DNA from: Dendrocalamus latiflorus
Taxonomy: Eukaryota; Streptophyta; Magnoliopsida; Poales; Poaceae
Length of the DNA stretch: 64,000 nt
Reading direction: 5' to 3'
Assembly: GCA_017311315.1 (NCBI GenBank)
Contig: CM029663.1
Location: 23,111,412 to 23,175,411 of the forward strand
A program made the position numbers and the translations under genes. How positions within the stretch are numbered: the first letter of the stretch is position 1; every line of letters begins with the position of its first letter. A model generated the notes under the pieces. The model saw only the letters and a program-made list of their open reading frames with translations, was not told where the DNA came from and made no database searches. Shown one piece after another: positions 12,641 through 22,339 of this stretch.

Positions 12641-12949
12641 GTTTTTTGTCAGGCCAGGCTAGGCGAATACATCCAATACATTTCAATTTGCTCAGAGGAA
12701 GGAGATGATCGACTCTTTCTATTTGAGGTCAAGTCCTACCCTGACCAGTATTTTCTAGAAGGTGGCGCTAGCATTTTCAAGTCCAAACGATGCCTTGACA
12801 TTTTCTGAAGAAGCGTCCTTGTCGAGTGGAACCTCCTTGATTTGATCAGAGGATTTTGAGGCCACCTTTAGTCTTGAGTGCTTGGCCTGCACAGAAGACA
12901 GATTAGCATTTCTAGTCGGAAGTTCATCGACCAATTCTAGAGATATATG

Positions 12950-15731
12950 ACCGCATGCATATGCCATCTTTCAATCCCCTCGAACCATTATGACATCTTT
13001 TGGTCCTAGCATTTTAACTCTGATAGCTATAATACGTGGCTATTAGGAACTTAGCCAATGCCGGATGACCAAGAATCCAATTATATGTGGTTTCAAAATC
13101 TACCACATCAAATGAGATTATTTCTATTCAGAAGTTATCTGGACTTTCAAATATAACCGGTAAGGGAAATTTGCCCTATTAGTTTACTAGTAGATCTTAC
13201 GACTATGCCATGATAGGCATATTTCATGCCCCTTACTTTCGATTTGGGAACTTTAATTTCTTCAAAAGATCCCATAAACAAAATATTAAGAGAGCTAACA
13301 CCATCTATTAGAACTTGATTAACTTTGCAATTATATATGGTAGGTTCTACGACAATAGGGAACTTACCTGATTGAGTTGAGGAGATGGGGCAATCTTCCT
13401 GGCTGAAGGAGATAATTATCTACAACAACCTAGATGGCTTGACAACGATCTGAGATTCAATGAGGTTCACTTCCTGCTCTATGGTCGTCTGATGGCGTTT
13501 GGACTCATAGGAGGAGAACAAACCAAAGATCATGTCAACGATGTGCTATGGCTCCTAATAGTTCGTTTCTACATCACCATCCTTATCCTTCTTAGAGCTC
13601 GGTTCCACGAGCTCATAAATGAAAGGGAAATGACCTTTACCTAAATAATTGTCTTCTAACTTCTTCTTCCAGGCTCGGAAGGTGCGCAGATCATGCCTTG
13701 TTGCTTGATGAAGTAGAGACCACTTCTTATTCTTTTTGGACTCATCGATCAGAGCTTTTGCCTTGTTCCAACCAAAATAGTCCTTGCCCCAAGTAAATTG
13801 CTAAGGGATCGTAAGAACCTCTTTAGCATTAGGTTTATGATTCTTCTTACCTTCGATAGACTTTTTGGGCTTTTTCTCTTTCTTATCCAGGTCAGGTTGA
13901 GAAATTTTCTCTATCCGATCAATATCTTTGTTCCATTCAATTGCCTTACTAGCTGTTGCGTACCTGTCGGCCATCTCGAACAACATGACGATCATTCTTG
14001 GATGGTTCATTGCGTTGTGCTCCATAAACTGTCGATTCCTCATCCCCACTTTGAAAGCCTAAATAACAAAGAAATCTGCAACCTCAAGAATGGAATTAGG
14101 AATCTGGCTAAACCTCTTGATGTACTACCAGAGAGTCTCATTGGGTTCCTGCTGGATTCAGTGGAGATCATCTTTTTTACCGAGACAATCATAAGTCCCC
14201 TGAGATTTTGTGATCAAGATGTCACAGAGTTACTCCCAGGTGTAAATTGACCATGCCAGTTGGCTGAGTAACCAAGACCTGGCAGATCCTTCGAGGACTA
14301 TGGGCAAGTAGTTTGCCATCACGTTATCATCACCACCAGCAGCCTTAATGGCAGTAGTGTAAATCTAGAGAAATTTTAATGGGTTTTGAGTTTCACTAAA
14401 TTTCTCTAGATTTGCTGGTCAGAAATTATTCGGCTAGTGTACTGCTTGAAGGCCTATCGAGAATACCTGACAAACTATGATCGAGTCATGGTGCCTTCTT
14501 TAGAAAGGAGACAGATTGTAGTCAGTTGGAGAATGGTTCCTCTGGTAGTTGTACTAAGGAACTGGCGCTCTGACCCGGTCATAGACACTTACATTGTGTC
14601 TCCAACTGGCTTCTTGGTTCAGGTGATGCCGCAGATCACCCGATCCGAGTGTTCATTCCTCATGGCGAGGGGAGGAGTGGCTTCATGGAAGAGCCATCTT
14701 CCCTCATGACTCCCTTGTTGAAATCTTTGAGAAGTCTAGAGGCAGACGTCGGATTATTTCCAGCTCAACTACGTTGGCTTCTGCTGAGGGAGGAATGCTC
14801 AGATGAAATTTCTGCCAGAGTAGGATTTGAGTTGTTTAAAATGTAGTGGACTCATTGTAGATTTTGGATCATTATCGAGGGTCTTGAAGGATCCCTGTTG
14901 GTAGAAGGTGTGCGGTGACTTGAGTTTCCCTCCGACCCTCTCGCTTGTCCCGCTTAACCCGTCATGCACGGTGGGGTAGAATCAGGTGGATTAGCTGATT
15001 GGCGTCCACCAATTTTGTTGCCTCTGTTGTCTCGGGGTGATGCATGAGTGTTTGCACTATTTCGACCAATCGGTCCTGGTGGGTTCTATCATGGAGAATC
15101 TTGCACAGCATCTTTATCGATATCACCAATTGCGTTAACTTCATGCCTCTAGCACGAATCTCTCAATGAGCTCCTATCGAAACTAAGGGAGACTTCTACC
15201 GCTTCAACAAGGAGCCTCTACAATGGGTAACAGTTGGAAATTACCACCTCTAGAGGGCTTTGTGGTGGACTCAACCTAATCCGGTGGGTTGCTGAGCGTA
15301 TCATCTTCACTTGGCTTTCTACCGGTGGTAACTTCATCAACATTGCAACTAGGTCTTAGTCGGCTCCTGGAATACGTAGGAGCCGTTGATGAATAGCGGT
15401 CGCCCATGGCTGTAACAAAAGTACACTGACCCTCGGATTGCGGCGTTGAGATTTTGTCATCATTTTTGCTAGTCGAAAGCATTGGGCTTGCAGAGGCACT
15501 TGGACATTTCGATCTGATCAGAACAACTGATTCCTTGAGGAGTGCCGCTGATGGGGGCGGCAAATTTTCTTCCATCCGGTCGATCTCACTGGTTTCAGCA
15601 AGTGACGAGCCTAGGATGGAAAAGAATGATAACAACACATCATGTTCCATGGCGCAGATGCAATTATCCATGTTGAGGTCGATGTAGTCCACCAAGTAGA
15701 ACCAGTTCTCCTCATCCCATGTCCTTGCCAT
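12950..15731 (-). pseudogene. Gag-protease region of the Tat element
   Basis: The minus strand carries a gag-like 5' part (15276-15731, acidic and Ser/Pro-rich), a central gag core around 14050-14700, a lysine-rich segment at 13801-14049 (DKKEKKPKKSIEGKKNHKP), and a protease-like stretch near 13000-13400 with a 'NWILGHPALAK'-type reading. Gag coats the RNA and the protease matures the polyprotein. Frames are interrupted by many stops. Confidence 0.6.
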
Positions 15732-15805
15732 GATTGTATAGCGATGACAACAGGGAAGAGAGAAGGATGAGGATCGCTGAAGAAGAACTTCAAGGATTCA
15801 ACACC

Positions 15806-15830
15806 TTCATCCCCACGGACAACGCCAGCT
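15806..15830 (-). other. Primer-binding site and leader of the Tat element
   Basis: Directly inside the 5' LTR on the minus strand lies GCTGGCGTTGTCCGTGGGG. This resembles the 'TGGCGCCGTC(C/T)GTGGGG' leader typical of grass Tat elements. It fixes the element's direction as minus. Confidence 0.65.
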
Positions 15831-16160
15831 GTTGACGATCGTGTCGCCGATCTTATAAAATAATATGAGGAAAATGGATAAAAATCCTTCAAAGAGAATA
15901 GGAATGCTCTTTATTGCTATGAACTGATTACTAGAGTGCCCTCTATAAGACGGAAGACTAGCCCTAATTACACTGAATTGAATGAGATGTGAATTCATCC
16001 AGAAAAGAGACTAATTTTTTTGTGCCTTCATCATTCAGCTTTAAATACAAATGAAGAGACACCCATTATCCACTGGAGAAGACACCTTATGGAACTAGCG
16101 TGTCTAGTTGGGAAGGCAGTTATTGTCAGAGAGAGAATGTCTGATTGTCAGTTGTTGTCA

Positions 16161-16609
16161 GCAGGAGACGAATGTGAGCAACAACCGCATGGCAGTTGTT
16201 GTCAGAGACTCAGGGGCCGAAACATCATGCTGTTTGGAGTGGATAAGGCACGTGTTCCATCTATCGCACGAAAGAAATATCCTAGAATCGAGTCCAGGGA
16301 CCAATTCATTGATTCTCTAAGCAGTCATCTGGTCAGGCAACATATACAGTGTCTATTAGCATTCAGATGACACAAGGCATCGTAAATCCTCTCCTATACT
16401 TCCTGAGATTTCAGAAGCAGGAGACGAACGTGAGCAACAACCGCATGGTAGTTGTTGTTAGAGACTCAGGGCCGAAGCATCATGCTATTTAGAGTAGATA
16501 AGGCACGTGTTTCATCTATCGCACGAAAGAAATATCCTAGAATCGAGTCTAGGGACCAATTCATAGATTCTCTAAGCATTCATCTGGTCGGGCAATATAT
16601 ACAGTGTCT
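16161..16609 (+). repeat. Direct duplication inside the LTR with 62-bp filler
   Basis: Unit 1 (16161-16354) and unit 2 (16417-16609) both run from gcaggagacgaa to cagtgtct and are more than 90 percent alike by eye. The partner LTR at 4506-5134 has this segment once. Between the units lies a 62-bp filler (16355-16416) that matches 18790-18851 in the reductase intron, with two or three differences. Confidence 0.85.
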
Positions 16610-16706
16610 CTCCGACCAGAATACTCAGGAAGCAACATCTGAAGGTTTACAACCACGGGGTCTCTTGACCTTAATTATATATTAAAACTGTATCTAGGGA
16701 TTTATT

Positions 16707-18499
16707 CACTACTACAGAAAAGACCATCACAGACGGTTCAAAAACGTCATCACAGACAGTTTTGTGAACCGTCTGAATTTATGGGTCAGTGATAATACGA
16801 GGTCATCACAGACGGTTTTCGAACCGTCTGTGATTTTAATATCACAGACGGTTTTTAACTAAAAACCGTCTATGATATTAAATATCACAGACGGTTCTTA
16901 ACTAAAAACCGTCTGTGATATTTATAAATCACAGACGGTTTTTAACTAAAAACCGCCTGTGATATTTATAAATCACAGACGGTTTTTATTATAAAACCGT
17001 CTGTGATATTCTCTTCTACTCCTAAACCTATTTCTGTTTATTGGCTAGCCTCAGGAAATGCTAGTCATGCCCTCTGAAACAAGCAGATCAACATGTATAT
17101 GTATACATATCCAATTCACATCTCAATTCATTTCACAAACATAAAACATCCATTTTTATTAAGATTAGAGCCTACCATTACAATATCCCAAAACAACGAG
17201 AAGGTTACACAACAAGAACAGCAGGTTACACAACAAGAACAGAGAAAAAGATTACAATATCCCAAAACAACAAGCAGGTTACACAACAAGAACAGAGAAA
17301 AAGCAAAGATCTTCTGTCTTCTCGCCCCTGATGCAACGCATGAGCTGGATGCCTTCTCGCCCCTGCGGTGTCTTGTCTCCCGTAGACTTGTGCGTCGTCT
17401 GCAAGGAGGAGGAGAATAGCAAGCAGGAGGACAGCAAGGAGGAGGACAGCAAGGAGGAGGATAGCAAGGAAGAGGAGACAGGCTGGGTTTGGTTATATTT
17501 ATAGGGGAGGGAGAGGGAGGGAGAGGCGGGAGTTCGAAATTTTTGGCGCGGGAACGGAGATTGGGTTGAAGAGGATCGACGGGCCCAGCGGTCAGATTAT
17601 CACAGACGGTTCTATTGGCTAGAACCGTCTATGATGAATGCATATCACAGACGGTTCTATATATAGAACCGTCTGTGAATTAGAGCACAGAATTTTATAT
17701 ACCGATGCAATATAAACAACTAGTCTGAAAAGGTAAAATAGCAACGTTTTATATAGCTTATATATACTCATTTAAAAGGTTTCAACGAGATCTACAACTT
17801 TGTAGTTGAAGCAAAATCCAAATTCCGAAAGGAAGACCAAGAAAAAGGGCAAAAACAGACACCAAAAACTTGCGACGCAGGTTTAGGTCCAAAGATGGCC
17901 GATTTTCGGGGTCTTGGAGGGCGACTAGCGCAAGCGGGTCGTTTTTTTATCGGGCTCGTCGTTAGCTTTCCAACGAGTACAAGAACGTCGAAAACGGACA
18001 CCGTATGCAAAAGTTATGCCCGTTTTACTGAAGGTGTCTCAAAACTGAATCATACTCGGACTTAAGCGGGAATATTTGAAATTTTGAGGGATTGCAAGGC
18101 GGGAAACGTATCACAGACGGTTTTTAATAAAAAACCGTCTGTGATAATCTGGTTTCACAGACGGTTTTTAATAAAAAACCGTCTGTGATATTCCAGATTA
18201 TCACAGACGGTTTTTTATTAAAAACCGTCTGTGATATTCCAGTATCACAGACGGTTTTATAATAAAAACCGTCTGTGATAATCTGAAATATCACAGACGG
18301 TTTTTATTATAAAACCGTCTGTGATATTGGAATATCACAGACGGTTCAGCGGTAAGAACCGTCTGTGATACTACTTTTTCCCGCCATAAATACCACAGAC
18401 GGCCTCCAAATTAAAACCGTCTGTAATAGTGTACATCACAGACGGTTTCACAAAACCGTCTGTGATTTAGCGTCTACTATTAGGCTTTCTGTAGTAGTG
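16707..18499. mobile_element. Non-autonomous CACTA (En/Spm) transposon
   Basis: A 1793-bp element with ends CACTACTACAGAAA on the left and the exact inverse at the right, flanked by the 3-bp duplication ATT (16704-16706 and 18500-18502). Subterminal blocks at 16731-17010 and 18107-18475, plus two units at 17600-17685, hold 16 or so palindromes of the type TCACAGACGGTTTTT - AAAAACCGTCTGTGA. These are the likely transposase-binding repeats of the family. No transposase is encoded. It is nested in the right LTR of the Tat element. Confidence 0.92.
17155..17503 (-). promoter_or_regulatory. Possible small transcription unit inside the CACTA element
   Basis: On the minus strand a good TATA box (TATAAATA, 17496-17503) is followed by a pyrimidine-rich leader, a 62-codon frame starting at 17467, and an AATAAA signal at 17155-17160. 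The leader has short tandem repeats (gctgtcctcctcctt-like), and the segment 17195-17300 repeats a 'ttacacaacaagaacag' word three times on the plus strand. It may be a relic of the promoter and first exon of an autonomous parent. Coding value is doubtful. Confidence 0.3.
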
Positions 18500-18520
18500 A
18501 TTTAATCCTCATCGAATGGT

Positions 18521-18599
18521 CATTTTGTTTTAGAACTGGTATTGCCTCTCCAAGACTGGGCTCCATTTTGTTTTAGAACTGGTATTGCCTCTCCAAGAC
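18521..18599 (+). repeat. 36-bp duplication of a splice acceptor and exon start
   Basis: The 36 bases at 18521-18556 recur exactly at 18564-18599, separated by tgggctc. Each copy contains the acceptor ttttgttttag followed by the first 23 exon bases of the reductase pseudogene. The left copy lies directly beside the LTR end. Confidence 0.9.
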
Positions 18600-19427
18600 G
18601 CTAGCCGAGCTCGGGGCTCTGGCTTACACGGACAAGGCCGGGCTGAATGTTATGACCGTCTGTCCACCGTTTTGTTCTTGGACCTTTGCTGCAATCCATG
18701 GTTAACTTTAGCAGCTCAATCCTCATCAACTTGTTGAAAGGCAGGTCTTTCATTCTTCCTTGCATTGTTGAATATCGATCATCTATCTTAAGCATTCAGA
18801 TGACACAGGGCATCGTAAATCCTCTCCTACACTTCCTGAGATTTCAGAAGCGTCGATCATCCATTCGAACTAGAGAGCGAGCAATTGCTGTTTCTTACGG
18901 GTGGCAAGTGGCATGGCATGACGTTATATACCTTGTGCTTTGCGCAGGCGGCCGCGACACCACCGACGAGGACAAGACGAGGGACATGGTGGATGTTCGT
19001 GACGTCGTCGATGCTCTCGTCCTGACGTACGAAAACCCGGCGCTGTCCGGGAGGTACATCTGCAGCGCGTATGAAATGAAGATATCTGAAATGGTTGGCA
19101 TCATTAGGAGGTTCTACCCAAATCTAAACTACCCCAGGAGGTAGGTAAGAACGTGCACATCCACTTCACCCGTGAGCCAGCAACATCGCATGCGGCACAC
19201 ATCCATAATTACACGATGCAGTTGCAGTTGCATATGCTTGATGTGTGTGAAGTATACATAAACCCTCGCGATTTTTTATGGTCATCAATGGCAGGTTTGT
19301 TCAAGTGGAAGACGAGAAGATAGTGGGCTCCAAGAAGCTGCAGATGCTGGGGTGGAAGTTCAGGACGGCAGAGGAGTGTCGCACGGACAGTGTTGAGTCC
19401 TACAATGAGCGATTGAGATTTGAGTAG
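18577..19427 (+). pseudogene. Cinnamoyl-CoA-reductase-like pseudogene, 3' exons
   Basis: Three exons continue the gene begun at 4190. Exon 18577-18740 starts NWYCLSKTLAELGALAYTDK, holding the SDR catalytic Tyr-x-x-x-Lys, and runs to VCPPF. There one extra T in a T-run (near 18660) shifts the frame before LGPLLQSMVNFSSSILINLL. Exon 18948-19140 reads DTTDEDKTRDMVDVRDVVDA, then SGRYICSAYEMKISEMV. Exon 19295-19427 reads FVQVEDEKIVGSKKLQMLGW and ends NERLRFE-stop, the usual family C-terminus. Phases fit throughout (0, 1, 2) if the first intron here uses a GC donor (aaag|gcaggt, 18741). Later introns use GT-AG. With the stop at 4384, the frameshift, missing 5' exons and a 14-kb intron insertion, it is not expected to be functional. 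Confidence 0.8.
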
Positions 19428-19629
19428 TGGCAAATTGAAGTGCAGTAATTATAATAATGCAGCTGTGGAATGCAACAAAATTCGTACAAATTACAGCTGA
19501 AACCGGTATTGAAGTCTAGTGCTGAAATTTAGAATTCAGCATAAGAAAAGTAAGAAACGGTTGAAGGCAAGAAGAAATGCCCGCATCGGTTGTTGCGGCG
19601 CGGCCAGCCTGCGGCGCTCGCGGAACTGC

Positions 19630-20953
19630 AGGAAGAACTTCTCTGGGTCTGTCCCCCTTTTCCTCTAAATAGGGATTACCTCATATGTTTTATACGTGTT
19701 TGGCACAAATCCCCGTGCGGAGCTCCCTCCCTCCCCTTTTCCGTGCGGTGCCGGCGGTGTCGTCGAAGGCCTCGTGGGCGACAAGGCCTCCCAGCCCGTC
19801 TCCTCCCCCTCCTCTGCTTCTCGCCGCGACCGCTCCTCCTACGCCACCTACTGGCGCTGCTCCCTCTGCGCCCGCGACGCCGCCCTCTTCCAGCTCCGCT
19901 CCCGCCCCGGCATCGACGCCGCCCAGGCCTCCGTCGCGCTCGCCACCATCGCCAGGTACCACCACACCAGCGTCGCCCCCCTGCTTGGCGCCTGCCTCGC
20001 CGGCCCCCACATCTACCGCGCCTACGAGCTCCCGCCCGGCCCGGGCGCCACCACGCTTGCCGCCTGCCTCCGCAACCCGCGCAACCCCAGCTTGATTGTC
20101 CTCCGCACCTGGCTCTCCCGCGTCCAGGTCGCCGCCGACGTCGCCCAAGGCCTCGAGTACATCCACCACCACGCGGCCGCCGCCCACGGCCGCGTCTCTT
20201 CATCCACCGTGCTCGTCTCCGACCCAGGCCTCCGCGCGCGGCTCACCCACTTTGCCGCAGTCCAATTCGCCGCCGATGATGCCACTGCCCAGGAGGATTC
20301 GCGGGAGGCGGCGGACGTGTACGCCTTCGGGGTGCTGTTGCTGGAGCTGCTCTCCGGGGAGGAGGCGGCCAGGTACCGGTTGGAAAGGGGGAGCAAGGAG
20401 CTGGTGCGGGTGACAGTGGTGGAGACGGCGGAGGAGGCGGCGAGGAGCTGGGTGGACAGGAGGTTGGGGGACTCGTTCCCTGTGGCTGCAGCGGAGAGGC
20501 TGATAGAGGTGGGGCTCCGGTGCGCCGCGGCGGTGGAGGGGGAGCGGCCGGAGATGACGTGGGTGGCCGGGAAGGTGTCAAAGGTGTATTTGGAGTCCCG
20601 AGCGTGGGAGCAGAAGCTGCGGGTGCCCACCACCGACTTCTCCTCCTCGCTGGCGCCGCGCTGATCCCTTCCTTCCTTCGGCCCGGCCCGGAGGCCGCGG
20701 CAGGCGTCGCGGGCGCGGAGGGAGCAGCACCAGTAGGTGGCGGAGGAGGAGCAGTCGCAGTGAGAAGCAGAGGGGGGGAGGAGACGGGCTGGGAGGCCTT
20801 GTCGCCCGCGAGGCCTTCGACGACACCGCCGGCGCCGCACGGAAAAGGGAAGGGAGGAAGCTCTGCATGGAGATTTGTGCCAGACACGTGTAAGACATCT
20901 GAGGCAATCCCTATTGAGAGGAAAAGGGGACAGACCCCAGAGAAGTTCCTTCC
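19630..20953. mobile_element. Mutator-like element carrying a kinase fragment (Pack-MULE)
   Basis: A 1324-bp segment flanked by the identical 9-bp direct repeat CGGAACTGC (19621-19629 and 20954-20962), the size expected for Mutator-like elements. Terminal inverted repeats of about 250 bp run 19630-19882 and 20703-20953. The ends are AGGAAGAACTTCTCTGGG and, on the minus strand, GGAAGGAACTTCTCTGGG. The inside is GC-rich and holds a host-like kinase reading frame rather than a transposase, the definition of a Pack-MULE. The reading frame extends into the left inverted repeat, so either the capture was duplicated into both arms or the repeat itself was read through. Confidence 0.8.
19669..20664 (+). 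pseudogene. Captured receptor-like kinase domain fragment (pseudokinase type)
   Basis: A frame open for about 330 codons whose translation resembles a plant receptor-like kinase catalytic domain, possibly of the LysM-receptor group. Kinase-like landmarks in order: an ATIARYHHTSVAPLLGAC segment, the hinge-like HIYRAYELPPG, the alpha-E helix AADVAQGLEYIHHHAAAAHG, subdomain IX DVYAFGVLLLELLSG, and a C-lobe end with GERPEMTWVAGKV. Catalytic residues are absent: the HRD position reads HGR, no DFG is seen where LTHFAA occurs, and no glycine loop or ATP-binding Lys is visible. There is no in-frame ATG near the start; the only in-frame Met is late, in RPEM. It would need splicing or upstream sequence to be translated. 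The frame has stayed open although it lies inside a transposon. Confidence 0.6.
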
Positions 20954-21054
20954 CGGAACTGCTCCTTCTCCCGCTCAGGTTACGTGGCTCCTGCGCCTAC
21001 GAACAACGCGGTTCCCGACGACTAGCATGGCGGTGATCCAAAGAAGGCTAGTGA

Positions 21055-21530
21055 ATGGATTTTTTTTAGACTGATGACTTATGATTTATAGCTTAAATAT
21101 TTAAATTCTGTTTGTTTGTGAGAGATAGTACGCACAGAAAAATAGTCGTATAAGATTTTGATCAGTAGAGCTAAATTCAGTACATTTTTTACTACAATCT
21201 TCCTATTAACCCCGCCTTAAAAAAACGCACCGTTTAAAAACTAGTTACTGTAGTCCGTACAAAGATAGGCTGGCTGAAAGTGGAAAAGAATCATGCTAGT
21301 ATTTCTCAGGGCTTAGTGCCCTACGTTTAGGGATGGATTCTTTTAGACTGTAGGTATGACTTTTAGTTTATGATTTTTGAATTTTAGACGCAGATAGAAA
21401 TAATCACATGCGATTTTAAATGGTATAGCTAAACTTGATATAGTATATATTATAATTAACTTAATTTTATCTTAAAAAATATATATCGTTTAAAAGTAGT
21501 TACTATAGTAAAAAAAATAAAAAAACGAAT
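21055..21530 (+). repeat. Two neighbouring copies of the interspersed MITE-like family
   Basis: Copies at about 21055-21265 and 21330-21530 both start 'atggatt.ttttagactg' and follow the layout of the element at 23808: 'tttatgattt...gaatttt', a middle with 'gatttt', 'ccttaaaaaa', and an end 'gtttaaaa.tagttactgtag'. The first copy shares 'ccccgccttaaaaaa' with 23808-24043. No ORF. Confidence 0.6.
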
Positions 21531-21824
21531 GCAACAGCCGGATCGAGCCAACCCTAGCTTAGCCGAACGGTGGGGCATCGTACTGGGCCCGGTCGATGAG
21601 CTTGGTCAACAAAAGGCCCGACCGGTCTCAAACCATTAATCACATTGCACAGACCCGTTTGCTTAGATAGGCCCAACACCCAAAGTGCTAATCTTCCAAG
21701 TTTGATTTGTTGACACGAGAACCGACCTGTGGTCGGTTGGCTAGAAGGCTGTGCTCGCTCGCTGCCCACCAGTGTTAGGATATGTATAATGATGCATATC
21801 AATTTACTGTAAGTCTATACTATA

Positions 21825-22086
21825 CTCATTCTGTCTAAATTTGTAAGATATGTTTAAATAATCTTATCTATAAATATAAGACATATTTTTATATTCTAAT
21901 GTAAAATTAGTATGATATTTTCTTTATACTCATAATAAATATGTTTTTTTGCTATTATCTATATATATATATATATATTGAATGTAGTGCTTAAAGATAA
22001 TAATTAGGAATAATCTAGCCATTTTTATTATCTTCTTAGTCTATGTGTCAAGAGAAAATACGTCTTATAAACTTAGATGGTGGGAG
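21825..22086. mobile_element. Stowaway-like MITE
   Basis: A 262-bp AT-rich element between TA dinucleotides (21823-21824 and 22087-22088). The left end CTCATTCTGTCTAAATTTGT pairs with the minus-strand right end CTCCCACCATCTAAGTTTAT. It includes an (AT)n run near 21960-21978. Non-coding. Confidence 0.7.
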
Positions 22087-22118
22087 TATAAGATTTTGGA
22101 TGATATAGAGAAAAGAGG

Positions 22119-22330
22119 AAAAAAAATATTGTCTACTATTTAACAGACGATTTTATAGATAACTTTCTACTATGTATATCATTGTATAGACAACTCATTA
22201 ATTGCATGAAACTACTACAGATAATTATATAGTCAACTTATTGTATGACCTGTTTTTAGTCCTATATATAGATGACATAGAGGTATATAACAGATAACCA
22301 CCGTCTATATCATTGTACATGCCCTTAGAG
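22119..22330 (+). repeat. Dispersed repeat, copy 1
   Basis: Matches 31200-31433 in the same orientation. Both have 'ttgtatagataactcatta'-type words, 'ataattatatag', and end with 'ataaccaccgtctatatca' or its variant before a 'catgcccttag'-like end. AT-rich, non-coding; ends are not resolved. Probably an unclassified MITE. Confidence 0.6.
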
Positions 22331-22339
22331 CTTGGCCTC

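Larger units (their letters stand above)
4506..18513 (-). mobile_element. Tat-type Ty3/gypsy LTR retrotransposon (degenerate), with nested CACTA
   Basis: A complete but decayed element read on the minus strand. The LTRs are at 4506-5134 (3') and 15831-18513 (5', enlarged by a duplication and a CACTA insertion). In minus-strand order the inside holds a tRNA-primer site, gag, protease, reverse transcriptase, RNase H and integrase remnants, a spacer, then an additional ORF on the opposite strand (5444-8650). That antisense extra ORF between pol and the 3' LTR is known from Tat-lineage elements of grasses. A G-rich polypurine tract lies just inside the left LTR (5135-5150 on the minus strand). 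Every ORF is broken by stops, so it cannot act alone. It sits in an intron of the reductase pseudogene. No clear 5-bp target duplication could be read. Confidence 0.8.
15831..18513 (-). repeat. 5' LTR of the Tat element, interrupted and internally duplicated
   Basis: Starts TGTTGACGATCG at 15831. Removing the CACTA element with one ATT copy and the extra 256 bp of duplication plus filler leaves about 631 bp, matching the 629-bp partner LTR. The end (atcctcatc near 18513) abuts the intron of the reductase pseudogene. Confidence 0.75.

Noticed and set aside
17093..17419. 108-codon plus-strand ORF in the CACTA element
   Set aside because: Made largely of a repeated Gln-rich phrase from a short tandem repeat. 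It crosses the presumed minus-strand leader.
16731..18475. Regularly spaced palindromic repeats that look like a CRISPR array
   Set aside because: They lie inside a CACTA element with clear ends and a 3-bp target duplication. Spacers are a few bases of A/T rather than unique 30-mers, and the genome is plant.
4506..18513. A 5-bp target duplication for the Tat element
   Set aside because: The flanks (tccat on the left, gaatg or aatgg on the right) do not match as direct repeats, and the right border is rearranged.
19696..20664. A normal kinase gene starting with Met at 19696
   Set aside because: The base triplet there is GTG, not ATG, and no in-frame ATG exists near the start. The locus lies within a Mutator-like element.
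19590..20890. Long alternative frames on both strands (229, 175, 165, 272 and 214 codons)
   Set aside because: They are shadows of the GC-rich kinase-like frame and of the inverted arms: Arg/Pro/Ala runs and no domain features.
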